From: Pseudomonadota bacterium
GTDB lineage: Bacteria; Pseudomonadota; Gammaproteobacteria; Steroidobacterales; Steroidobacteraceae
NCBI GenBank assembly: GCA_021838065.1
Contig: JAKCEJ010000206.1
Coordinates: 1-5,739, forward strand
Direction of reading: 5' to 3'
Length of the DNA: 5,739 nt
The translations under genes were made by a program, and so were the position numbers. Shown piece by piece: positions 1 through 5,739 of this stretch (the first letter of the stretch is position 1; each line of letters starts with the position of its first letter). The notes under the pieces were generated by a model. That model did not search any database. It saw nothing but the letters and a program-made list of their open reading frames with translations, and was not told where the DNA came from.

Positions 1-140
1 CTCCTCCGTCAGTGATACCGATCCCGGTGGGCGAGCCCCGAAGGCTAGGAGACTTTTTGGAATTTGTCTAGGAGTCTCCCGGCAGGCCTTCGGGGCATAA
101 TGCCGCGCTCAGGAACGCGTCCCCACTCCGGGGCAGACCG
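1..140. promoter_or_regulatory. Leader region upstream of clcB
   Basis: No gene is recognised in this stretch, though its left part may belong to something outside the window. It contains a nested inverted repeat (35-96, listed separately) and a -10-like hexamer CATAAT at 96-101, one mismatch from TATAAT. I see no convincing -35 hexamer 16-18 bases upstream of that box, so the promoter call is weak. If transcription began near 108, the untranslated leader would be about 33 bases. A run GGGG at 130-133 is the only Shine-Dalgarno-like purine cluster before the clcB start. There is no fluoride riboswitch consensus here. Confidence 0.4.
35..96. repeat. Nested inverted repeat, possible leader hairpin
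   Basis: The outer arms GCCCCGAAGGC (35-45) and GCCTTCGGGGC (86-96) are perfect 11-base reverse complements. Inside them, GGAGACT (48-54) pairs perfectly with AGTCTCC (73-79). Linkers are 2 bases on the left and 6 on the right, and the T-rich apical loop spans about 55-72. A direct repeat CTAGGAG (45-51 and 68-74) overlaps the inner arms. No T run follows the right arm on the plus strand, nor the left arm on the minus strand, so this is not a standard intrinsic terminator. It could be an RNA structure, if transcription comes from upstream, or a protein-binding site. Confidence 0.6.
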
Positions 141-1925
141 ATGCAGCCGAACGCCGAGGCCCGAAAATCCGCGCGCAATCCGCTCGCGCTGCTGCTACGG
201 CTGCGTCTGGCCCTGTTCGGGCACGAGGAGCTCGCGGGCATTCTGTTCTGGTCGACGCTGATCGGCATCGCCGGTGCGCTCGCCGGCATCGTGTTTCGTG
301 CCGGCATCCGCCTGTGCATCCGTCTCTTCAGCGGCTACTGGCCGCATTCCGAGCACGGCTCGGGACTGGTGGCCGTGGCGATGCAACTGCCGTGGTGGCA
401 CCGGGCGATCATGCCCGTGGCCGGGGGACTGCTCGCCGGTGCGGTGCTGCTGTTCGTGCGGCGCCGGTTCGTCTCCGCCCAGGCCACCGATTATATCGAG
501 GCGGTCAACGTGGGCGACGGGCGGATCGGCTTTCGCGCCGCGATCCTGAAGAGTCTCGGCTCGATGCTGACCATCTCCTCCGGCGGCTCGATCGGCCGCG
601 AAGGCTCGATGGTGCAGCTCGCCGCCATGCTCGGCTCGCGCATCGGCATGCTCGCCCGCGCGCCGGTGCCGAGGCTGCGCTTGATGGTCGCGTGCGGTGT
701 CGCCGCCGGCATCGCCGCGGCCTACAACGCGCCCATCAGCGGCGCCTTGTTCGCCTCCGAGATCGTTCTCGGCTCGATGGCGATGGAGAGTTTCGTCCCG
801 CTGGTGATCTCCTCGGTGATCTCCAATGCGACGCTGCATCGGCTCACCCATTTCACCCCCGTCTTTTTCGTGCCGCACGTGTCGGTGGCGAGCAACTGGG
901 AGCTCATTTTCTACATCCTGCTCGGCGTGCTGCTCGGACACCTCGCCCCGCCGTTCCTCGCGCTGCTGGATTTCAGCAAGTCGAAGTTCGTGAAGCTGAA
1001 ACTGCCGCTGTACTTCCAGCTGGCGCTCGGCGGCGTCGGCGTCGGCATCATTTCCGTGTTCGTGCCCCAGGTCTGGGGCAACGGCTACAGCGTTGTGAGC
1101 AACATGCTGCTCGGCAACGTGTTCGGCTGGACGCTGCTCGCGATCCTGCTCGCCAAGGTGCTCGCGACCGCCTCGACCGTCGGCTCAGGCGGCGTGGGCG
1201 GGGTGCTCACGCCCTCGCTGTTCATCGGCTCGGCGGTCGGGACGCTCTTCGGCGGCGGGTTGCAATGGATGATGCCGCACATCATCTCCCAGCCCGTCGC
1301 GTTCGGCGTGATCGGCATGGGCGGATTCCTGGCGGCGACCACGCAGGCGCCGCTCACCTCGATCCTGATGATCTTCGAGATGACCGTCGACTACAACGTG
1401 GTGCTGCCGCTGATGTTGACGTGTGTGACCGCGTATTTCACCGCCAAGGTCTATCGGCACGGCAATTCGGTCTATACCGCCACGCTCGCTCAGGCCATCG
1501 TCGCCGAGCAGGGTGATGACTGGCGCGTGCGCACGGTGCAGGCGCTGGTCAAGCCGGCGGCGGTGGTGGTGCCGCGCCAGACAAGCCTCGCAGAGGTGTT
1601 TGACCGCCTGTCGCGCCGCTCGGTGCGCCGCGTCTACGTCACGGACGGCGATCAGCTGGTCTCGTGGTTCAGGCCGCGCGATGTGCACGAGCGCCTGCGC
1701 AAGGGCGAGATCGGCTGGGACGCTCCGGTCGAGGCGGTGGCCGAGCCGGTGAACGAGGCGCTCTCGCCCGATATGTCGCTCACCGAGGCGCTCGACACGT
1801 TTCTGCGCGAGAAGGCGCGTACGCTGCCGGTGACGCCGGGGCAGTGGCGTTACACCCTGCTCGGGGAAGTGTCGCGCGATGACGTCCTGCTGGCGATCCG
1901 CGACCGCCTCACCGTGATCAAGTGA
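141..1925 (+). CDS. clcB: ClcB-type chloride channel/transporter with C-terminal CBS domains
   Basis: This is a 594-residue inner-membrane protein of the ClC family, which moves chloride either as a channel or in exchange for protons. The transmembrane ClC core covers roughly residues 33-440. Visible motifs are GREGS at 152-156, with Glu154 at the gating-glutamate position; NAPISGALFASE around 196-207; GGVLTP at 353-358 in the second anion-binding loop; and Tyr445 in NSVY, matching the chloride-coordinating tyrosine of E. coli ClcA. The first selectivity motif GSGIP is replaced by AQATDYIE (113-120), which resembles the APTDYME form of E. coli ClcB and supports that subfamily. Ile208 sits where ClcA has its internal proton glutamate, Glu203. 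Residues about 460-594 form a cytosolic tail that looks like two CBS domains (about 465-520 and 527-593), absent from E. coli ClcB at about 418 residues. ATG 141 is the only usable start: the frame has no other ATG or GTG after a TAG at 69-71. Whether it is a channel or an exchanger is not decided. Confidence 0.93.
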   Translation: MQPNAEARKSARNPLALLLRLRLALFGHEELAGILFWSTLIGIAGALAGIVFRAGIRLCIRLFSGYWPHSEHGSGLVAVAMQLPWWHRAIMPVAGGLLAGAVLLFVRRRFVSAQATDYIEAVNVGDGRIGFRAAILKSLGSMLTISSGGSIGREGSMVQLAAMLGSRIGMLARAPVPRLRLMVACGVAAGIAAAYNAPISGALFASEIVLGSMAMESFVPLVISSVISNATLHRLTHFTPVFFVPHVSVASNWELIFYILLGVLLGHLAPPFLALLDFSKSKFVKLKLPLYFQLALGGVGVGIISVFVPQVWGNGYSVVSNMLLGNVFGWTLLAILLAKVLATASTVGSGGVGGVLTPSLFIGSAVGTLFGGGLQWMMPHIISQPVAFGVIGMGGFLAATTQAPLTSILMIFEMTVDYNVVLPLMLTCVTAYFTAKVYRHGNSVYTATLAQAIVAEQGDDWRVRTVQALVKPAAVVVPRQTSLAEVFDRLSRRSVRRVYVTDGDQLVSWFRPRDVHERLRKGEIGWDAPVEAVAEPVNEALSPDMSLTEALDTFLREKARTLPVTPGQWRYTLLGEVSRDDVLLAIRDRLTVIK

Positions 1926-4093
1926 GCACTCAATCGCTCCTCGCGACGGTGCCGCGCGGGCTCGCCGACCTGGCGGCCGCCGAGCTCGCCGCGCTCGGGG
2001 CGCAGGACCTGCGCGAGCACAGCGCCGCGGTCGCCTTCAGCGGCACGCTCGAAACCGCTTACCGGGCCTGTCTCGAGTCGCGGCTCATCAACCGCGTGCT
2101 GCTCGAGATTGCCCGTTTCGAGGCCCCGAGCACCGAGGCGTTCTATCGCCTCGCGCGCGAGGTGCCCTGGGGCGGGCATCTGGCGGCGGGCGCGAGCCTC
2201 GCGTGCGAGTTCACCGGGCGCCATCCGACGATCACGCACAGTCACTTCGGCGCCCTGAAGCTCAAGGACGCCATCGTCGATGCCCTGCGCGCTGCGAGCG
2301 GCGCCCGGCCCGATGTGGTGCGGGATCGGCCCGGCGTGCGGGTGCATGCGCACGCGCACGGCACCGCGGTCACGCTCTACCTCGATCTGGCCGGGGAGAG
2401 CCTGCACCGGCGGGGCTATCGGGGCGAGGCGCTCGCGGCGCCGCTGAAGGAAAATGTCGCCGCCGGCGTCCTGCTGCGCAGCCGCTGGCCGCAGCTTGCG
2501 GCCGAGGGCGCGCAGTTTCTCGATCCGCTGTGCGGCTCGGGCACGCTGGTGATCGAGGCGGCGCTGATCGCCGCAGACCGCGCCCCCGGCCTGACGCGCA
2601 GCTATTTCGGCTTTCTCGGCTGGCGCGGGCACGATGCGGCGCTCTGGCGGCGCTTGTGCGAGGAGGCGCGCGCGCGCTGCCGGCAGCCGAGCGCGGATCA
2701 GCCCGCCCTGCGGGGCCGCGATCGTGATCCGGCTGCGGTGCGCGCGGCTGTGGCCAACGCCGAGCGGGCCGGCATCGCCCCATGGGTGCGGTTCGAGGTC
2801 GGGCCGCTCGAGGCGGCGCGGCCGGCGGGGGCAGGTAGCGGACTGCTGTGCACCAATCCGCCCTACGGGGCGCGCCTCGCGGATCTCGCGGCGGCGCGCG
2901 CGGTGCATCGACAGCTCGGCGCCGTGCTGCGCGAGCACTTCCCGGGATGGCGAGCGGCGGTGCTCACCGGAGCGCCGCAGCTCGGGATGGAACTGGGCGT
3001 TCGCGCCGAGCGCACGCATACGCTGTGGAACGGCGCGATCGAATGTCGCCTGCTGCGCATGCGCATCGAGCCGGGGAGCCTTCGTCAGCCGGGCACGCTG
3101 GCGCGCGAGGACAGCCCGCTCGCCGAGACGCCGGGGGCGCGGATGTTCGCCAACCGGCTGGCCAAGAACATCAAGCGCCTGCGCGGCTGGGCCGAGCGCG
3201 CGGCGGTTTCGTGCTACCGGCTCTATGACGCCGACATGCCCGAGTATGCCTTCGCCATCGACCGGTACGTGACCGTGGATGAGACGCTCACCTGGCTGTA
3301 TGTGCAGGAGTACGCTGCGCCCCGCACGATCGACGCCGAGGCGGCTCGCCGCCGCCGCGGCGAGGTGGTGGCGAGTCTGCCGGGCGTGACGGGCGTGCCG
3401 CGCGAGCGGATCAAACTGCGCACGCGGCGGCGCACCCGCCGCGGCGAGCAGTACGAGAAGGTCGGCGGCGAAGGGGCGTTTCACGTGGTGAGCGAAGGCG
3501 GGCTGAAGTTCCAGGTCAACTTCACCGATTACCTCGACACGGGTTTGTTTCTCGATCACCGCCTGACGCGCGAGCGGCTGCGCCGCGCGGCAACCGATGC
3601 ACGCTTTCTCAATCTGTTCGCCTACACGGGGACGGCCACGGTGTATGCGGCCGCCGGCGGGGCGCGCAGCACCACTTCGGTCGATCTGTCAAACACCTAC
3701 CTGGACTGGGCACGGCGCAATCTGGCGCTGAACGCGCTATCGGGCCACCGGCACGAGTTCGTGCAGGCCGACTGCCTGCAATGGTTGAGTGAGGCGGTGC
3801 GCGCCGGGCAGCGCTATGACCTCATCTTTCTCGATCCGCCGACGTTCTCCAACTCCAAGCGGATGCAGGGCGTGCTCGACGTGCAGCGCGATCATCGCGC
3901 GCTCATCGAGCAGTGCATGCAGCTGCTCTCGCCCGCCGGGGCGCTCGTGTTCTCGACCAATGCCCAGCGCTTCCGGCTCGACCTAGAGCTCGAGCGGCGC
4001 TATGCGCTCAAGGACATCACCGCGGCGACCCTGCCGGCGGACTTCGAGCGCAACCCGCACATTCACCGCTGCTTCGAGCTGCGCGCGCGCTGA
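1922..4093 (+). CDS. rlmKL: Bifunctional 23S rRNA methyltransferase RlmKL (m2G2445 / m7G2069)
   Basis: This 723-residue protein matches E. coli RlmKL (702 residues) along its whole length. In that family the N-terminal half (RlmL) methylates N2 of G2445 and the C-terminal half (RlmK) methylates N7 of G2069 in 23S rRNA, using S-adenosylmethionine during assembly of the large ribosomal subunit. Order of parts: a THUMP RNA-binding domain at about 45-155; the first Rossmann methyltransferase with SAM motif DPLCGSGTL (201-209) and catalytic NPPY (312-315); a linker containing CYRLYDADMPEY (431-442); then the second methyltransferase with LDTGLFLDHR (538-547), NLFAYTG (564-570) and DPPTFSNSKRM (638-648). 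All key motifs are intact. The start is GTG at 1922; its MSTQSLLATVPRGL aligns with the E. coli N terminus. It overlaps the clcB TGA (1923-1925), giving a 4-base GTGA overlap without a clear Shine-Dalgarno sequence, so translation is probably coupled to clcB. The 3' end overlaps the opposite-strand regulator gene by 31 bases. Confidence 0.97.
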   Translation: MSTQSLLATVPRGLADLAAAELAALGAQDLREHSAAVAFSGTLETAYRACLESRLINRVLLEIARFEAPSTEAFYRLAREVPWGGHLAAGASLACEFTGRHPTITHSHFGALKLKDAIVDALRAASGARPDVVRDRPGVRVHAHAHGTAVTLYLDLAGESLHRRGYRGEALAAPLKENVAAGVLLRSRWPQLAAEGAQFLDPLCGSGTLVIEAALIAADRAPGLTRSYFGFLGWRGHDAALWRRLCEEARARCRQPSADQPALRGRDRDPAAVRAAVANAERAGIAPWVRFEVGPLEAARPAGAGSGLLCTNPPYGARLADLAAARAVHRQLGAVLREHFPGWRAAVLTGAPQLGMELGVRAERTHTLWNGAIECRLLRMRIEPGSLRQPGTLAREDSPLAETPGARMFANRLAKNIKRLRGWAERAAVSCYRLYDADMPEYAFAIDRYVTVDETLTWLYVQEYAAPRTIDAEAARRRRGEVVASLPGVTGVPRERIKLRTRRRTRRGEQYEKVGGEGAFHVVSEGGLKFQVNFTDYLDTGLFLDHRLTRERLRRAATDARFLNLFAYTGTATVYAAAGGARSTTSVDLSNTYLDWARRNLALNALSGHRHEFVQADCLQWLSEAVRAGQRYDLIFLDPPTFSNSKRMQGVLDVQRDHRALIEQCMQLLSPAGALVFSTNAQRFRLDLELERRYALKDITAATLPADFERNPHIHRCFELRAR

Positions 4094-4278
4094 GCCGGCA
4101 GCGACTCCCCTTCCGGCCGCCACGGCTGCCCCTGCCTCTGCTCGATATAGCCCCGGATCAGCCGCCGCACCACCTGGGAGGGCGTCGCGTCTTCCTCGGC
4201 GCACAGGCGCTCGAAAACGGTCTTCTTGCGCGGATCGATCAGGATGGTCAGGCGCGCGGTGCGCGTTTCCACGGACAC
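4063..4278 (-). CDS. Small ribbon-helix-helix (CopG/Arc-type) DNA-binding protein
   Basis: A 71-residue basic protein with the pattern of the ribbon-helix-helix fold. A short beta strand TARLTILID (7-15) would lie in the DNA major groove. Helix A follows at about 16-29 (RKKTVFERLCAEED), then a TPS turn (32-34) and helix B at about 35-48 (QVVRRLIRGYIEQR). The tail, 50-71, is polar and basic and probably disordered. Family members are dimers that bind short palindromes, as repressors or antitoxins. The start is GTG at 4278-4276, preceded by AGAGGA (plus-strand 4288-4293) with 9 bases between; an in-frame TGA lies just upstream, so a longer protein is not possible. No toxin gene adjoins it: rlmKL is convergent on one side and hyfB divergent on the other. 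A role as local regulator of itself and hyfB is inferred from position and from the dyad at 4325-4342. A solitary antitoxin-like protein is the alternative. Confidence 0.82.
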   Translation of the reverse strand: MSVETRTARLTILIDPRKKTVFERLCAEEDATPSQVVRRLIRGYIEQRQGQPWRPEGESLPAQRARSSKQR

Positions 4279-4287
4279 GGCAGGAAA

Positions 4288-4293
4288 TCCTCT
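4288..4293 (-). promoter_or_regulatory. Ribosome binding site of the ribbon-helix-helix gene
   Basis: On the minus strand AGAGGA stands 9 bases before the GTG at 4278. It supports that GTG over the second GTG two codons later, which would place the site 15 bases away. The site touches the first base of the -35 box of the opposing hyfB promoter. Confidence 0.55.
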
Positions 4294-4321
4294 TCACATT
4301 TGATCTGCATCCAATGATAAT
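4293..4321 (+). promoter_or_regulatory. Predicted sigma70-type promoter for hyfB
   Basis: TTCACA at 4293-4298 matches TTGACA at five of six positions, and GATAAT at 4316-4321 matches TATAAT at five of six. The spacer is exactly 17 bases. The predicted start of transcription is near 4328, inside the dyad at 4325-4342, leaving a leader of about 35 bases before ATG 4363. This is the best promoter in the window. No transcription data are available here. Confidence 0.65.
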
Positions 4322-4325
4322 AGCA
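4317..4325 (-). promoter_or_regulatory. Predicted extended -10 promoter for the ribbon-helix-helix gene
   Basis: Read on the minus strand this is TGCTATTAT, an extended -10 element (TGn plus a hexamer one mismatch from TATAAT). No good -35 is visible, which is common for extended -10 promoters. Its A+T core is shared back to back with the -10 of the hyfB promoter. The dyad at 4325-4342 would fill its -35/-10 spacer. A start near 4310 would give a leader of about 32 bases. Confidence 0.5.
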
Positions 4326-4342
4326 TGCACCGCTCGGTGCAT
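4325..4342. promoter_or_regulatory. Perfect 18-base dyad, candidate operator
   Basis: The sequence ATGCACCG-CT-CGGTGCAT has two perfect 8-base arms around a 2-base centre. It covers the predicted start of hyfB transcription and the spacer of the opposing regulator promoter, so a bound protein would block both. The adjacent ribbon-helix-helix protein is the natural candidate because that family binds short palindromes. In RNA from the hyfB promoter only part of the dyad lies after the predicted start, but a start a few bases upstream would place a 7-base-pair hairpin at the 5' end. The dyad itself is directly seen; its role is inferred. Confidence 0.6.
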
Positions 4343-4362
4343 CCTTAATCACCCCACCCCTC

Positions 4363-5739
4363 ATGCTCCTCGTCGGCTGCATCGCGCTCCTGCTGGGCTG
4401 GATGGTGATCGGCCTCGCCGGGCTGCTGCGCCCGCGCAGCGTCGCGCTCACCGGGCGCTTCCTGTTTCCGCTCGGCGCGCTGCTCGGGTTTGCGCTGGCC
4501 GGGCTGGCTGCGGCCAGCCTGCTCGGCGGCGGGATCGAGCGGCTCATCGTGCCGCTGGGGCTTCCCGGCCTGCCGGCGCACCTGCGGCTCGATCCGCTCT
4601 CGAGTGTGTTCCTGGTGCTGCTCGGGGCGAGCTCCGGTGGGATTTCGCTCTTTGCGGGAGGGTATTTCCGCGCCGGGGAGGGCACGCCCCCGGGGCTGCT
4701 GTGCCTGCAGTACCACCTGTTCCTCGCGAGCATGGGGCTCGTGCTCATCGCCGACGATGCCTACAGCTTCCTCGTGGCCTGGGAAGTGATGGCGCTGTCC
4801 TCGTACTTCCTGGTGGTGACGCAGCACCGCATGCCCGAGATCCGCAGCGCGGGCTTTCTTTATCTGCTGATGGCGCACGTCGGGGCGATCTGCCTGCTGC
4901 TCTCCTTCGGGGTGCTGCAGGGCGGCAGCTGGCTGTTCACCTTCGCCGCGATGCGTACCGCGCACCTCTCGCCGGCCTGGGCGGCCGTGGCGTTCATGTT
5001 GGCGCTGGTCGGATTCGGCGCCAAGGCGGGGCTGGTGCCGCTGCACGTCTGGCTTCCTGAGGCGCACCCGGCGGCGCCGTCGCCGGTCTCGGCGCTCATG
5101 AGCGGCGTGATGCTCAAGACCGCTGTGTACGGCATGCTGCGGGTGGGACTCGATCTGCTCGGTCCCCCGGTGTGGTGGTGGGGACTCGCGCCGCTGATCC
5201 TGGGACTGCTCACGATCTTCTACGGCGTGCTGTTCGCGGCCGTGCAGACGGACATGAAACGCCTGCTCGCCTACTCCTCGGTCGAGAACATCGGCATTGT
5301 GTTCACCGGCATCGGGCTCACGATCGTTTTCGCCGGCTCCGGGATGAAGGCGGTGGCGGCGCTCGCGCTGCTCGCCACGCTCTATCACTGTCTGAACCAC
5401 TCGTTCATGAAGAGCCTGCTGTTTCTCGGCACGGGCTCGGTGCTGCACGCCACCGGCGAGCGCAATCTCGGGCGCCTCGGGGGACTGATCCACCGCATGC
5501 CCTGGGTGGCCTGGCTGACGCTCATCGGGACGCTCGCGATCGCCGGCCTCCCGCCGCTGAACGGCTTCGTGTCGGAGTGGCTGCTGCTGCAGTCGTTCCT
5601 GTTCGCCGATCATCTGCCGCATGCATTCGTGAACCTGCTGATCCCGATGGGCATGGCGCTGGTGGCGCTCGGCGCGGCACTCGCCGGCTACGTCATGGTG
5701 AAGTTCTACGGGGTCATCTTCCTCGGCCAGCCGCGCGAG
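4363..5739 (+). CDS. hyfB: Hydrogenase-4 component B-like antiporter subunit (HyfB), 3' end beyond the window
   Basis: The reading frame is open from 4363 to the last base (459 codons, no stop), against about 672 residues for E. coli HyfB, so about the first two thirds is present. The protein belongs to the Mrp-antiporter/NuoL-NuoM-like proton-translocating subunits, embedded in the inner membrane arm of hydrogenase 4 and related complexes. Hydrophobic helices fill most of the chain. Charged intramembrane residues of the family are visible: Glu141 in AWEVMALSS, Lys221 in GFGAKAGLVPLHVWLPEAHP (217-236), Lys299 in QTDMKRLLAYSSVEN (295-309), His342 and His346 with Lys350 in the stretch YHCLNHSFMKSLLFLG, and Glu405 in PPLNGFVSEW (397-406). 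Many of these stretches match HyfB more closely than NuoL or NuoM. ATG 4363 is the first start after an in-frame TAG at 4321-4323; ATG 4402 is a possible internal alternative. No Shine-Dalgarno sequence precedes 4363. Partner genes (HyfC, E, F, G, I types) would be expected downstream but are not visible. Confidence 0.9.
   Translation, partial: MLLVGCIALLLGWMVIGLAGLLRPRSVALTGRFLFPLGALLGFALAGLAAASLLGGGIERLIVPLGLPGLPAHLRLDPLSSVFLVLLGASSGGISLFAGGYFRAGEGTPPGLLCLQYHLFLASMGLVLIADDAYSFLVAWEVMALSSYFLVVTQHRMPEIRSAGFLYLLMAHVGAICLLLSFGVLQGGSWLFTFAAMRTAHLSPAWAAVAFMLALVGFGAKAGLVPLHVWLPEAHPAAPSPVSALMSGVMLKTAVYGMLRVGLDLLGPPVWWWGLAPLILGLLTIFYGVLFAAVQTDMKRLLAYSSVENIGIVFTGIGLTIVFAGSGMKAVAALALLATLYHCLNHSFMKSLLFLGTGSVLHATGERNLGRLGGLIHRMPWVAWLTLIGTLAIAGLPPLNGFVSEWLLLQSFLFADHLPHAFVNLLIPMGMALVALGAALAGYVMVKFYGVIFLGQPRE

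Noticed and set aside
3..71. Possible C-terminal end of an upstream gene in the clcB frame, ending TAG at 69-71
   Set aside because: Only 22 codons, with weaker G/C preference at third positions than the neighbouring genes, no recognisable motif, and overlap with the inverted repeat. It cannot be supported without the sequence to the left.
1..140. Fluoride (crcB-type) riboswitch upstream of a ClC gene
   Set aside because: The conserved GGCGATGG-type core and the CTGATG segment are absent, and the protein is ClcB-like rather than a fluoride ClC.
1850..3559. Long minus-strand open frame of 569 codons antisense to rlmKL
   Set aside because: It lies over the intact, strongly conserved RlmKL reading frame. 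Its translation is rich in Arg, Ala, His and Gln with no recognisable domain, as expected of a shadow frame in G+C-rich DNA.
4081..4090. Alternating GC run (GCGCGCGCGC), possible Z-DNA
   Set aside because: It encodes part of the final Leu-Arg-Ala-Arg of RlmKL in a G+C-rich gene; ten bases is not unusual here.
4094..4117. Short GCCGG/CCGGC stem after the rlmKL stop as an intrinsic terminator
   Set aside because: Only five base pairs with a 14-base loop and no following T run, and it lies inside the coding region of the opposite-strand regulator gene.
4063..4278. Toxin-antitoxin pair with the ribbon-helix-helix protein as antitoxin
   Set aside because: No ParE-, RelE- or PIN-like open frame adjoins it on either side; the neighbours are rlmKL and hyfB.
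4345..5622. Minus-strand open frame of 425 codons antisense to hyfB
   Set aside because: Its translation is almost entirely charged low-complexity residues (His, Arg, Gln, Glu), the typical reverse reading of a hydrophobic membrane-protein gene. The plus strand has clear HyfB motifs.

Overview
The window is a G+C-rich bacterial chromosome segment. It is densely coded, with third codon positions mostly G or C. The fused RlmKL methyltransferase (two enzymes in one chain) and the ClcB-type chloride channel are typical of Gammaproteobacteria. The genus cannot be named from this sequence. The hydrogenase-4-type membrane subunit fits an organism with an energy-converting respiratory or hydrogenase-like complex.

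Layout. Positions 1-140 are a non-coding leader with a long nested inverted repeat. Positions 141-1925 (+) encode a 594-residue ClcB-type chloride channel or transporter with a C-terminal CBS-domain pair. Positions 1922-4093 (+) encode RlmKL, starting with a GTG that overlaps the clcB stop codon by 4 bases, so the two genes look like one translationally coupled unit. Positions 4063-4278 (-) encode a 71-residue ribbon-helix-helix DNA-binding protein whose 3' end overlaps the end of rlmKL tail to tail by 31 bases. From 4363 to the window edge (+) runs the first 459 codons of a HyfB-type antiporter-like subunit, cut by the window end.

The most informative stretch is the 84-base gap between the ribbon-helix-helix gene and hyfB (4279-4362). 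It is A+T-richer than its surroundings. It holds a good sigma70-type promoter facing hyfB and an extended -10 facing the regulator gene. A perfect 18-base dyad, ATGCACCG-CT-CGGTGCAT, touches both. The simplest reading is that the small protein represses itself and controls the hyfB operon from this site. This is inference, but it can be tested directly.

The rest of the window is ordinary core-genome content. I see no mobile element, CRISPR array, tRNA or rRNA, and no clear intrinsic terminator.
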